Origin: JACJYM01 sp965230495
GTDB lineage: Bacteria; Bacteroidota; Bacteroidia; Chitinophagales; Saprospiraceae
Reading direction: 5' to 3'
DNA: 64,000 bases
NCBI GenBank assembly: GCA_965230495.1
Contig: OZ246004.1
Span: forward strand, 2,852,001 to 2,916,000
Shown: positions 1-9,021 of the stretch, piece by piece
How the letters are laid out: each line of letters starts with the position of its first letter
How positions within the stretch are numbered: position 1 is the stretch's first letter
Translations under genes and position numbers: made by a program
The notes under the pieces: model-generated
Database searches by the model: none
The model's input: only the letters and a program-made list of their open reading frames with translations
Told to the model about the DNA's origin: nothing

Positions 1-2602
1 TTAAAGTCTTTTCATTAATCATAATAACTAAATATATTCCGCTGGAATAATTAGAAATGTCGAGATTAAGATCTTCTTTAGTCTTCAATTGCTCCAGTAT
101 GTTTCCATTTATGTCCTGCAAAATAATCTCATAACCTTCTCCGTCATAAATATCAATTTTTAATTTTCCACTAGTTGGATTAGGATAGATAATATTTCTG
201 TTCTCTATATCTATACCTTTCTCTTCAATAGTTTCATTATATCCATCAACAAATGCTTTGGGGTCAGAATTAGAAATTTCTATTTCAATTCCTAAACTAT
301 ACATTTGTTGATTATAAATATTAGGAATAAAGTACTCACAACAATTACAGGTATCGACAACCAAAAGACTAATTGCTCCAAAACAAGCTGGATCATTATC
401 ACAACAGTAATATGTAGGGCCGGAAGGGTTAGAACTTCCATTCCAATAATACTCATAACACGATCCTAGTGGCTGGGTAACAGATACATCCAGATAACTT
501 GTCGCACCAGGTAAACAATCAATGGGAGGTGTACCTATGACAAATTGTGGAGGTGTAAGGCTTACATTGTCTGTACATTCATCATTAATGGTAACCGTAT
601 ATGGCCCAACCAATGGAGGTGCAGTATTAGAAACAAAATATTTGTTACACTGCAAAGTTTGAAAGCCATCGGTAATTTCTATTGTGGCATTTAGTTGAAA
701 GGTACCGTAACCGCAGTTTTGTAAATCAAACAAAATTGAATTGCTTGTTTGATTACTTATTACAGAACAAAAAGGATTGCCAAATGAAAAGGGCTTGAAT
801 AAATCCACATCGATTATATTATAAGGGAAACAGGATGGATCAACATCTAATTCCAGAAGAAATTCTTCGTCACATACATGAGTTATCGTCTCATTAATCA
901 TTAAATCCCCACAATTGAAAGTTGGAATAGTAATCGTTCCAGTGTATAGAGGACAAGTTTGTGGACCATTTGGTCCCATAACGGTAGCGGTAATGGTATA
1001 GGTATAAGTTCCTCCTAGACTCTCTATCGTTAGGCGATCACCGGAAATAGAGCTCCCAGTTATCGATATACCTGGTATATTCCAAGAGTATTGGGGGGAA
1101 TAAATGCTATGAACACAATTGACAGATAGCTCATATTCGAATCCACATACAGGATTAAGAGAAACCGGACAAGCCAAAGGACAGGGATCAGTTTGACATT
1201 GTGTAAAAGTACTTACTCCAACAGGTTGCTCAAGGGTTCCGTCATTATAAACTTCTATCTCTACTTCGTTAAATTGCATCGAATTCGTAATAAATGGATT
1301 TCCATGGACTAAATTAAGATTGAAGTCCGTGATACAATCACCGCTATAAGCTAAACCCCATCTATCAACATCAATCTCATCGTTATTTCTCAATCCAATA
1401 AGAATAAAATTCCCATTTTGATCCAGTCCCATGTCCGGAGTGTTGATAAAGTCAAAACTATTGCCCAGTTGCTGATAGTAATTATTGACCACATTTATAT
1501 TTGTAGCATCAAAATATTGTCCATTAGAAAAAGGATATAGTCCACAATTTGAAACCACATAGTCAAACTGATGCTTAAAAGGATATAATAATGCGGGTGA
1601 AAAATTATTATCCACAATGTATCCCATTAAACTCAAATATCCGTCTTCTTCTTCATATTGCAAATTGTGGCCCGTGAACAACATTCCACCAGAAAATGGA
1701 GTATCGTACATTGCATTATTGATGTTTCCGGACCATATGTCCACACATAAAAACATCATTCCGTCAATATCATTTGCCAATACCAGAATATTATCTCCTG
1801 TTCGCACTGCATCTGCTGCAAAAGGTGTATGTCTTTGCATTTCTACAGTATGTGCATAGATAGTATTACCAAAATTATCAAGACGAGCTACTAACAAGAG
1901 ACCTTGGTTTCCTCCAGTTAAAGATCCTGCAACAAAAATTCCATCTGGGCCTAAATCTACTATGCTATCTATAAAATCAATATCATTACCTCCCGACCCC
2001 ATATCTAGGCTAGAACACCAGTTTACATTAAGAGATACTAGGTCAACACTCATCACGAAACCTGTTCTGTCATTGGTTTGAGGCACCTGTAAAGGATGAT
2101 TGTTGTTAAATGAACCCACTACAATCAATGATTCAGTAAAGTCAGAATATTCTATTTTATGAACCGTTGCATTTGGAGGAATATTATTTCCTATGTAGCC
2201 TGCTCCGGCTTGAGGAATTGAATTGCCATTGGCATCTAACATTAGGATAATTGGAAACGAATTAAGTAGCCCGGAAACTGGAGAATTACCAGCAATTCCG
2301 GCCACGGCTATATTGCCCGATGGTAAAATAACATGATCTGCTACCACAAATGTACTGTTGACAAACCAATATAGTTCACGTGTCCATAGCACTGTATTAG
2401 TATTGTCCATTCTTCCAATCAAAGACTTATGCCATCCTGTTGCCTGATCAAAATAAGCTCCTGAAAAAATGATACCTCCTGTATCCATCTCTTCAATGTT
2501 GAGGTTAAATAACTCATCAAATCCTGGGATAGTGGTGATAGAGTTTTGGGAATATATTACCCCACTACCTATTAATAAAAGGGTAAAAACTATGTTTTTC
2601 AT
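1..2602 (-). CDS. Secreted T9SS type A sorting protein, C-terminus cut by window edge
   Basis: The reading frame is open from the ATG at 2602 down to base 1 without a stop, so only the last few residues are missing. A signal peptide (MKNIVFTLLLIGSGVIYSQ) is followed by a long region resembling the beta-propeller-like, Ig-like modules of Bacteroidota surface proteins. The extreme C-terminus has the sorting-domain signature (IIYPNPTSGKLKIDIYDG, then NYSSGIYLVIM). Such domains direct export through the type IX secretion system, with cleavage and usually lipid-linked surface anchoring. The gene is about 870 residues and I recognise no catalytic domain. An upstream GTCACAA-N12-ATCATTA element is shared with two neighbours. 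The T9SS assignment is firm; the function is unknown. Confidence 0.85.
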   Translation of the reverse strand, partial: MKNIVFTLLLIGSGVIYSQNSITTIPGFDELFNLNIEEMDTGGIIFSGAYFDQATGWHKSLIGRMDNTNTVLWTRELYWFVNSTFVVADHVILPSGNIAVAGIAGNSPVSGLLNSFPIILMLDANGNSIPQAGAGYIGNNIPPNATVHKIEYSDFTESLIVVGSFNNNHPLQVPQTNDRTGFVMSVDLVSLNVNWCSSLDMGSGGNDIDFIDSIVDLGPDGIFVAGSLTGGNQGLLLVARLDNFGNTIYAHTVEMQRHTPFAADAVRTGDNILVLANDIDGMMFLCVDIWSGNINNAMYDTPFSGGMLFTGHNLQYEEEDGYLSLMGYIVDNNFSPALLYPFKHQFDYVVSNCGLYPFSNGQYFDATNINVVNNYYQQLGNSFDFINTPDMGLDQNGNFILIGLRNNDEIDVDRWGLAYSGDCITDFNLNLVHGNPFITNSMQFNEVEIEVYNDGTLEQPVGVSTFTQCQTDPCPLACPVSLNPVCGFEYELSVNCVHSIYSPQYSWNIPGISITGSSISGDRLTIESLGGTYTYTITATVMGPNGPQTCPLYTGTITIPTFNCGDLMINETITHVCDEEFLLELDVDPSCFPYNIIDVDLFKPFSFGNPFCSVISNQTSNSILFDLQNCGYGTFQLNATIEITDGFQTLQCNKYFVSNTAPPLVGPYTVTINDECTDNVSLTPPQFVIGTPPIDCLPGATSYLDVSVTQPLGSCYEYYWNGSSNPSGPTYYCCDNDPACFGAISLLVVDTCNCCEYFIPNIYNQQMYSLGIEIEISNSDPKAFVDGYNETIEEKGIDIENRNIIYPNPTSGKLKIDIYDGEGYEIILQDINGNILEQLKTKEDLNLDISNYSSGIYLVIMINEKTL

Positions 2603-2692
2603 TAATTCATATTTTAAAGAAAGTTAGCCTACTTTATTTGGGGTTTTCGGCATCTCCCCATAAACAATTGCCTATTAATAATTTCATTTAAA

Positions 2693-2718
2693 TAATGATT
2701 GACCCCTTGCTTTGTGAC
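2693..2718 (-). promoter_or_regulatory. Shared upstream element, copy 1 (GTCACAA-N12-ATCATTA)
   Basis: On the minus strand this reads GTCACAA, 12 bases, ATCATTA, and lies about 90 bases before the start of the T9SS gene that begins at 2602. Two more copies with the same spacing precede the genes starting at 3332 and 3697. Confidence 0.45.
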
Positions 2719-2763
2719 TGGATATTTTATAAAAAAAATGCCTTAACCCTAAGGGTAAAATAA

Positions 2764-2793
2764 TTGTCTTTCCCCGAAAAGCTATTAATTTTG
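2764..2793 (+). promoter_or_regulatory. Bacteroidota-type promoter (TTG-N19-TAATTTTG)
   Basis: TTG at 2764-2766 and TAATTTTG at 2786-2793 are separated by 19 bases, matching the -33/-7 consensus of Bacteroidota housekeeping promoters. It points into the small open frame at 2808, which would have a leader of only a few bases. Confidence 0.5.
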
Positions 2794-2807
2794 GTCAAAT
2801 ATGAAAT

Positions 2808-2921
2808 ATGAGTGAGACGTTGGATACAAAGCCTTTTCAAAAGGAGAAACAAGTACTGTCGGAGTTGGGTAAATTCGTCCAAAGGCAACAACAGAGCTTT
2901 TTTACAAGTCTCGGCATTTAG
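2808..2921 (+). CDS. Possible 37-residue small protein
   Basis: A short frame encodes a hydrophilic 37-residue peptide rich in Gln, Lys and Phe, with no signal sequence or membrane segment. The case for it is positional: a near-consensus promoter ends 14 bases before the ATG, the stop (TAG) comes at 2919-2921, and the frame fills the gap between two minus-strand genes. I recognise no family. It could equally be a short noncoding transcript or chance. Confidence 0.3.
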   Translation: MSETLDTKPFQKEKQVLSELGKFVQRQQQSFFTSLGI

Positions 2922-2936
2922 TTAGTTTACTACATA

Positions 2937-3332
2937 TTACTGGTTTAAGGTAGCAGTACAACGACCTGTAGTTATTTCTCCATCACTTCTATTTTCTAAG
3001 TCTAAATCTATTAACAAACTACCAGCGTCGTTTATCCTTCCTGATCCTTGTATAAATATTGTATCTGTTCCATCTGGCACTACTGTCCTTGGAATAGATA
3101 AAATCTCATCAGAATTTACAGAACTTGGAATCGTCGGTCCATCTTCAAATGCTACATTTACTTCATCTTTTTTAACAGCAGCTGAGATAACTAACGAAAA
3201 ATTCTCAGGGTCAGATTCTGGACAGGTTATACTCCCATTCCAGTTTCCTATAAATTGATCAACATCAGTATCATCACTACACGATACCATAAATAATCCT
3301 ATCAAAATAAAAATGCCTAGTTTAATATTCAT
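2937..3332 (-). CDS. Small lipoprotein, lipocalin-like start
   Basis: The 131-residue product has a signal peptide ending in a lipobox (LFMVSC, Cys18), so it should be lipidated and membrane anchored. The mature part begins with acidic residues (SDDTDVDQ), a feature often tied to surface export of Bacteroidota lipoproteins. It then runs FIGNWNGSITC, resembling the GxW start of lipocalin-like domains. The rest is beta-rich. It lies behind its own copy of the GTCACAA-N12-ATCATTA element. No function can be given; the lipoprotein call is firm and the lipocalin-like fold is a guess. Confidence 0.8.
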   Translation of the reverse strand: MNIKLGIFILIGLFMVSCSDDTDVDQFIGNWNGSITCPESDPENFSLVISAAVKKDEVNVAFEDGPTIPSSVNSDEILSIPRTVVPDGTDTIFIQGSGRINDAGSLLIDLDLENRSDGEITTGRCTATLNQ

Positions 3333-3432
3333 TTCTCGATTGTTTAGTTCCTACTTCATAAAATGGTTTTTCATTCTCAATAGATCTAACAGAATGTTTG
3401 ACTTTAGAGAAAGAAAACTTGTTCATACCATT

Positions 3433-3458
3433 TAATGATTAACCTCTGGTTTTGTGAC
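3433..3458 (-). promoter_or_regulatory. Shared upstream element, copy 2 (GTCACAA-N12-ATCATTA)
   Basis: Minus-strand copy about 100 bases before the lipoprotein start at 3332. Its 12-base spacer (AACCAGAGGTTA) resembles that of copy 1 (AGCAAGGGGTCA), so these two copies agree along nearly their whole length. Confidence 0.45.
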
Positions 3459-3593
3459 TCAATTATTTTAAATTTTGGGCAACAAGAAAACTTTAAATTC
3501 TCTCTAATAGAAAAAGGTCCTCAGAAACTTATTAGTATGAGAACCTTGATTATCGAATGATTCCGCAAAATTTACAATTAATAAATACAGTAA

Positions 3594-3640
3594 GTTGACA
3601 AATGTGACCAAAAAAGTGTATTTTTTTGTCACAAGTCAAC
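3594..3640. promoter_or_regulatory. Long imperfect inverted repeat upstream of the T9SS/CHAT pair
   Basis: GTTGACAAATGTGACC with an A-run (3594-3615) is mirrored by a T-run with GTCACAAGTCAAC (3621-3640). The arms differ by only a few bases. The TGTGAC/GTCACA cores recall CRP/FNR-family half-sites but with a much wider spacing. It lies about 55 bases before the ATG at 3697 and overlaps element copy 3. Confidence 0.4.
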
Positions 3641-3653
3641 CTCGTGATCATTA
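3628..3653 (+). promoter_or_regulatory. Shared upstream element, copy 3 (GTCACAA-N12-ATCATTA)
   Basis: Plus-strand copy ending 43 bases before the ATG at 3697. The end motifs and 12-base spacing are exact, while the spacer differs from copies 1 and 2. In all three cases the element faces the gene it precedes. Confidence 0.4.
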
Positions 3654-3696
3654 ATGTATTTGACATATTAGTTTCACTCGCAAAATTTATATTTAA

Positions 3697-5205
3697 ATGA
3701 AAAAGATTAATCTAATTTCACTTTTCATCGTATTTCTATTTGTCTCCTGTTTTGAATACGATACTTATGCACAATCCAGAATTTCTTCTTCGCTTGGAAG
3801 TCTGAGTGGTGAAGTCGATTTTTCAATAAGTCTCAGTCCCCCCACACTGGCCAACCCTACCTCTTCTTTCCTTGCCTTCTGCGAATTTGATGATGGACAC
3901 TTTCTTTCTACCGGAAGCAGCTCTTTCAATCACTTTTATCATACATCTGGTTCTAAAAATGTAATTGCCAGAATCGTGGATCGATATGAAGAGGATGATA
4001 TTGACTTTTTGCATACCTGCAATCCCAACCCCACCACCACCTCTCTCGTTCCTATTCGGCAAGTAAATACAAATGGAAGAAATATTAAAATCACACGAGC
4101 TTTTGATAATTCTGATAATTCCAAAAATATCTATGTGATTACTATCACAAATATTTCAGCTCCTTCATCTATAAGACCAAATGGTGTGGATGGAAGCCTG
4201 ACTGTTAATTTTCCTAATATATTCACTATTACAGGAATCAGACAGGCCGGCGTGGTGAACACTCCCAATTCTGCAACGAGTTTCACAACTAATTTCCAAA
4301 ATTTACAATTCAACGAACAACGAAACATTTTTGTCGACGTAGACATTCAAACTAACCAACCATCGTATTCTCCTATTCCCGTTACCGTAAGTGCTACTAT
4401 AAAGTTTGATGAAACCGAAGAGACCGCTCAAGATGACTCCAGGCTTACAAGAACACCTCATGATCCGAACTTTATTCATTCCTCAGAAAAATGTCTGGAT
4501 ATTTGGGAGGTCCCTAAACAACTAAAGTATTTTGTACACTTTCAAAATGACGGAAAAGGAACTGCTAACAATGTTGTTCTACAAATTCCTATCTGGGGAG
4601 ATGTAGACATGGGGTCCATTGCCAAAGAAGATTCATCCGATCCATGTACTTGGTCAGTTAATGGTAGTACACTAGAGGTTAGGTTCGATAATATTAATTT
4701 ACCTGGTTTCAAAGATCCCATATTAAAGCCCGCATATACGGAAACAACCGGATTCTTTGAGTTTTCAGTTTCTACATTACCTTCATCAAATCATGGTCAT
4801 ATTATTAAAGCATTTGCAGATATATTTTTTGATGCTCAGGACCCCATTAGGACTAATTTAGCCAGTACTCATTTATATGATGATTGCTCTGTGCATTATG
4901 TTCCTAAAGATAATGACCTTTTTATACCATATGATGATTTTGATTTCGAAACATTCTACGGAGAAAATGATGACTGGAGTATTTATCCAAATCCTACTTC
5001 TTCTGAAATCAATATTCAGGGTGAGTTTCCAGAAGGAACTCAATTTATCGTACAAGATTTAACCGGAGCATCCATTTTGTCGTATCAAACTACTACCTTC
5101 ATGTCAAAGGTCAATATAAAAATTGATGACATCAAATCAGGTGTCTACATTTTAAGACTCATCAACAAAGGGGGCAATCAAAGCAAAAAATTTATTAAGT
5201 TATAA
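3697..5205 (+). CDS. T9SS-sorted protein with PKD-like and DUF11-like domains
   Basis: A 502-residue exported protein. The signal region (MKKINLISLFIVFLFVSC, then YAQ) could be cut either by signal peptidase I after AQ or as a lipoprotein at Cys18. Residues about 60-100 (CEFDDGHFLSTG) look PKD-like. The middle carries a conserved-repeat/DUF11-like stretch (HFQNDGKGTANNVVLQIPI) seen in many Bacteroidota surface proteins. The end is a type A sorting domain (YPNPTSSEINI ... IKSGVYILRLI). Only 10 bases separate it from the CHAT lipoprotein gene, so the two are very likely cotranscribed. Confidence 0.88.
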   Translation: MKKINLISLFIVFLFVSCFEYDTYAQSRISSSLGSLSGEVDFSISLSPPTLANPTSSFLAFCEFDDGHFLSTGSSSFNHFYHTSGSKNVIARIVDRYEEDDIDFLHTCNPNPTTTSLVPIRQVNTNGRNIKITRAFDNSDNSKNIYVITITNISAPSSIRPNGVDGSLTVNFPNIFTITGIRQAGVVNTPNSATSFTTNFQNLQFNEQRNIFVDVDIQTNQPSYSPIPVTVSATIKFDETEETAQDDSRLTRTPHDPNFIHSSEKCLDIWEVPKQLKYFVHFQNDGKGTANNVVLQIPIWGDVDMGSIAKEDSSDPCTWSVNGSTLEVRFDNINLPGFKDPILKPAYTETTGFFEFSVSTLPSSNHGHIIKAFADIFFDAQDPIRTNLASTHLYDDCSVHYVPKDNDLFIPYDDFDFETFYGENDDWSIYPNPTSSEINIQGEFPEGTQFIVQDLTGASILSYQTTTFMSKVNIKIDDIKSGVYILRLINKGGNQSKKFIKL

Positions 5206-5215
5206 GATATAAAAT

Positions 5216-8035
5216 TTGTTTCCCAACAATCTAAAAAAATGGTTTGTTCATATTTTCCTTGGCGTCTTAATCTCAGGCATCTGTATAGGATGTCAAACTG
5301 ATAATGATCTCAAAAAAGAAAAAGAGCAAACCGTTTTTTTCTTGGATTCTCTTATTCGTTCCATTAAAAAGACATACAAAGTATCACCCCATGATTCATT
5401 GTGTAGGCTTTCCCTTAATGCGGCACATATAGCCAGAAAAGAAAACCTATGGTTTCTTTTTGATAATACAATGGAATGTGTTTACAAAACCTGCAATCAA
5501 TCCAACGAAAATGCTTTTAAAAGCCTAGATTCCTTTCTATACTTGAGTATACCCGATTCCTCAAAAGTGAAAGTAAAATCTCTCCAAGCTCTTTTAAAAA
5601 ACAAAAACAAAGAATATCAAGAAAGTATGTCTTTGTTTCTTGAGTACGTTGAATATTGTGAGGAGCATCCTTCATTCAACCCGGCTCGATATCCCTATTC
5701 CATTCTTTCCAACCTTTATACCAGAAATGGTGATTATCAAAGGGCATCCCTATTTAATGCAAGAGTACTGGACATAATTAAAGGCTCTGAGGACACCAGC
5801 CAGATATCAAAGCATTTCTATCGAGAAGGTTTTACGCAATATTATCTTGAAAATTATGAAGCGGCCTTACATTCTTATGACATATCATTAGGTTATGACT
5901 CTTCACGCCTTGAAAAGACTTTTATAAGGAAAGCCGAGTCTTTACTTTCCATGGATAGCATACAAGCAGCAAAAAAGTATCTCGACCAGCTTCAAAAACA
6001 GGCTCTATCAGATGAATTAAAAATACAGTATCGCTCGGTTCTATCTAATTATTTTGATATCAAAGGGCAAAAAGCGTTGAGTATTGCTAGTTTACAAAAA
6101 GCAATTTCTTTGGCCAAGTCAATTTTTCCCCCGCATGATAGAGAGCTGGGGAGATTATATGCCTTGCTAGCCCAACGACACCTAAAATACAAAGATTATG
6201 ACTCCTGTTTTAAATCATGCGACAGTTCCCTTGCCGTTTTTTATCCTTCCCTTACAAACTTAACAGGTCATGATTGGTTAGCAATAACTCCATCCTCTGA
6301 ATTGTGGATTCCGGAACTTTTGGCCATCAAGGGAACCGCATATTCTGATCTATTCAAATCCACCCATAAAGGCATCTACTTTAAAAAAGCTCAGCAATTT
6401 ATTGAAAAGGCGATTGCTCTATATGCACACGTTAACAGTAATTATAAAGAGGAAAAGTCCAGTGGCATGTTGACATCAAAATATGTTTACCCACTCTATG
6501 AAAAATTATTAGAGTTAAAAACCTTAAGTTTTGAAAACGAAAGTGAAGACGTCATCTCTCAATTATTCGATCTCGTTAATAACAGTAACTCTTTCTTTCT
6601 AAAACAAGAGATAAATCTGAAGAAAGCCTTCGAATTATCAAATATCGATGCTCATACACAGCTCGAACTAGCAACTTTTGAAAGAAAAATTCGAGACATC
6701 TATGAGAAGCTGGCCATCTTCTCTGATCAAAATCAAAAGTCATTGTTGGAATCTGAACTGTTATATTGCAAAAGACAAGAAGAAAAGATTATCGATTCTT
6801 TAAAACTATTCAATCCAAAGATCAATGGTTATCTGTCCTCCTTGAAAAATAGGCCTTTATCCTTTTACCAAAATATTATATCTGATTCTACTGCTATTCT
6901 TCAGTTTTTTTATGGTCAAAAAAAGATATACACCCTTGTTACTAAAAAAGGCAGTTCAAGACTTTTTATAAATGACAATTTGGATCTGATCAACAATGCC
7001 ATTGATACATTACAAAATTGTCTTGTCAATTTTGATTTCGTTCGAAAAGAACCTCATCTGGCCGAGAGGAGTTTTCTAAATTCATCCCACTTTTTATATA
7101 AAAATTTGTTAGAGAAACCTCTTTCGTTTGCCAACGACAATAATAACATCACTTCTTTGCTAATACAGCCTTCAGGTCGTCTGAATTCAATCCCTTTTGA
7201 CATTCTCACTTTCGAAAAGAGCAGGAGTTGGTCAGATATTGACAATTACATTCTGTCGGATTATTCAATCAGTTATCCGGTAAATCTCAATTCCATATTC
7301 TGGGAAAAAAATTCAAATGAAGAGAATAATTGGCTTGGAATTGGTATTGATTTTAAAGATGAAATATTTAAAGACGTTGAGAAATATTTGGGTGATACTA
7401 TTTTGTCGAAGCCCTCTAAAACCATTATGAGGAATAAAAAATTACAACCCTTACATTTTAGCAAAACCGAAATGCAGACCATCAATGAAAAAATGGGAGG
7501 TAAGATCCTTTTTAATAATAGAGCAACCAAAAAAAACTTATATACTCATATAAATCAGTTCAATCTCATTCATATTACATCCCATGCTTTAGCAGATGTG
7601 GATTATCCGCAAAAATCTGTCATTACCCTTTATCCTCAAGAAAAAAGTATCGAATCCTCTATATTAAGTGCTCAGGAAATAGGAGCTCTTAATCTCTCAT
7701 GTGATCAAATGGTACTCAGTGCGTGTGAAACAGCTTTGGGCCGTGATGTTTTAGGCGAGGGAATTCTGAGCTTAACTAGATATTTCCTACTTGCCGGTTG
7801 TAAGGGGGTGATAGCAAGTCACTGGAGTGTTCCCGATCAAATGAGTTTTTTATTAATGCGAGAGTTCTATCAAAATCTTATCAAAGGAGAATCCAAAGCA
7901 ACCGCCTTAAGAAATGCTAAACTCACTTGTCTCAGCAATGATGAGTTATTTAGTCCAACCTACATGGCCCCTTGCTACTGGGCGGCCTTCTCTGTATATG
8001 GTGATGCCAGCCCAATTTTCTCGACCATAGAGTAG
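5216..8035 (+). CDS. TPR-CHAT caspase-like lipoprotein
   Basis: The product is 939 residues and starts at TTG; an in-frame stop lies just upstream and no ATG precedes the signal sequence. A hydrophobic segment ends in IGC (Cys about 26), a lipobox. TPR-like helical repeats fill roughly residues 60-500, followed by a coiled region. The C-terminal third is a CHAT domain (a caspase/separase-clan peptidase associated with TPRs). It has HITSHA (His790) and SACETALG (Cys837) as the expected catalytic dyad, and CYWAAFSVYGD at the end. Both residues are present, so a protease activity is plausible. The substrate is unknown; the preceding T9SS gene is the obvious candidate partner. Confidence 0.88.
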   Translation: MFPNNLKKWFVHIFLGVLISGICIGCQTDNDLKKEKEQTVFFLDSLIRSIKKTYKVSPHDSLCRLSLNAAHIARKENLWFLFDNTMECVYKTCNQSNENAFKSLDSFLYLSIPDSSKVKVKSLQALLKNKNKEYQESMSLFLEYVEYCEEHPSFNPARYPYSILSNLYTRNGDYQRASLFNARVLDIIKGSEDTSQISKHFYREGFTQYYLENYEAALHSYDISLGYDSSRLEKTFIRKAESLLSMDSIQAAKKYLDQLQKQALSDELKIQYRSVLSNYFDIKGQKALSIASLQKAISLAKSIFPPHDRELGRLYALLAQRHLKYKDYDSCFKSCDSSLAVFYPSLTNLTGHDWLAITPSSELWIPELLAIKGTAYSDLFKSTHKGIYFKKAQQFIEKAIALYAHVNSNYKEEKSSGMLTSKYVYPLYEKLLELKTLSFENESEDVISQLFDLVNNSNSFFLKQEINLKKAFELSNIDAHTQLELATFERKIRDIYEKLAIFSDQNQKSLLESELLYCKRQEEKIIDSLKLFNPKINGYLSSLKNRPLSFYQNIISDSTAILQFFYGQKKIYTLVTKKGSSRLFINDNLDLINNAIDTLQNCLVNFDFVRKEPHLAERSFLNSSHFLYKNLLEKPLSFANDNNNITSLLIQPSGRLNSIPFDILTFEKSRSWSDIDNYILSDYSISYPVNLNSIFWEKNSNEENNWLGIGIDFKDEIFKDVEKYLGDTILSKPSKTIMRNKKLQPLHFSKTEMQTINEKMGGKILFNNRATKKNLYTHINQFNLIHITSHALADVDYPQKSVITLYPQEKSIESSILSAQEIGALNLSCDQMVLSACETALGRDVLGEGILSLTRYFLLAGCKGVIASHWSVPDQMSFLLMREFYQNLIKGESKATALRNAKLTCLSNDELFSPTYMAPCYWAAFSVYGDASPIFSTIE

Positions 8036-8296
8036 CTTGCGAGGTATAACCTTATTTTTAAAAGCCAGTAATAGTTCTCGTTATTTAAGACAAATTCTAC
8101 AAATAGTCTTTTGAAAAAATACTAAATTAAACTTTTATAAGTTCCATTCAAGAAAAGGATTTCTTGGTATCTGGCCCAAAAGCATATAAAATGAAACAAT
8201 ATTTGTTTACATGAGTATTATGTATTTTACTTCGCTGTAGCAGGGAGTAACCTTTTGGGTTCATTGAATCATTATACTCATTATTAAAATAATATC
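8036..8296. other. Intergenic stretch without a gene
   Basis: AT-rich DNA between the CHAT gene and the next lipoprotein. The only structure I see is a 7-bp hairpin (CAAGAAA/TTTCTTG near 8149-8166) without a T-run, too weak to call a terminator. Confidence 0.4.
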
Positions 8297-8842
8297 ATGA
8301 AAAATATTTACTTCCTGGTTTTGGTCGCACTATTTCTCAATAACTGTAGTAACGAAAGTCGAACTGGACAGGGATTGGGCCAATATTATTGTTCTACTAT
8401 TCAAGAACTTGAATTTCATAAATTTAATGAAATAATAATGGATAAAGACACCTTTGGTAAAAACGGTAATTCTCTGGACACTTTTCTGATAGAAAGTCTT
8501 TTATACTTTGATGGAAGTATTTGCCCCTCTCTTGAGTTTTATGGACAAAACTCAAGTAATGATTTTGATACGTTGTATCTAGATATAAATGATACTATCC
8601 TATTACACAAAGATGTAATGGAGTTTAAAAAGTCTCAAAGTGACAGTTCTTCTATAAATTCCATTATTCTCATCAATTATAGTGATTGTAATCGTCTGAA
8701 TTTTTTCTCTAATACTAAAAATGGTGGAAGTCCACTATTTTATGAAGGTACTTTATTTTCAGTAAATGAAAATGATAAAAAGCTTGAGTTTTCTCTAAAC
8801 TCAGTTAATGAAAAAGCTATTCTCATACTATATGAGAAGTGA
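8297..8842 (+). CDS. Hypothetical lipoprotein
   Basis: A 181-residue protein with an N-terminal hydrophobic segment (MKNIYFLVLVALFLNNC) ending at Cys17. The residue before the cysteine is Asn rather than the usual Gly/Ala/Ser, so lipid attachment is likely but not certain. The remainder is polar, rich in Asp, Asn and Ser, with alternating hydrophobic residues suggesting beta structure. I recognise no family. It has no obvious operon partner: about 260 bases lie upstream and 180 downstream. Confidence 0.7.
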   Translation: MKNIYFLVLVALFLNNCSNESRTGQGLGQYYCSTIQELEFHKFNEIIMDKDTFGKNGNSLDTFLIESLLYFDGSICPSLEFYGQNSSNDFDTLYLDINDTILLHKDVMEFKKSQSDSSSINSIILINYSDCNRLNFFSNTKNGGSPLFYEGTLFSVNENDKKLEFSLNSVNEKAILILYEK

Positions 8843-8988
8843 TGATGACAGGTCATTAAATATTGGGTTTTTAAATTAAAGCATATGTATAAGAAAAGCT
8901 CGTTCTTTACAACTAATCAAATTATTATTAAATAAACCCCATATCTCCAAGCCAATGATGAACCCACTTATTTAAGGCAAATTCTTAT

Positions 8989-8996
8989 TACCTTTG
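8989..8996 (+). promoter_or_regulatory. -7 box (TACCTTTG) of the mnmG promoter
   Basis: TACCTTTG matches TAnnTTTG and ends 25 bases before the mnmG ATG. I see no clear TTG at the expected upstream distance, so this is a half-supported promoter. Confidence 0.35.
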
Positions 8997-9021
8997 TCCT
9001 CCTAAATCATAGAGCTGTTTA

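Noticed and set aside
3823..4346. Minus-strand open frames opposite the T9SS gene at 3697
   Set aside because: They are shadows of a gene with clear signal, domain and sorting motifs; none shows a family motif.
8149..8166. Terminator after the CHAT gene
   Set aside because: Only a 7-bp AT-rich stem more than 110 bases after the stop and without a T-run.
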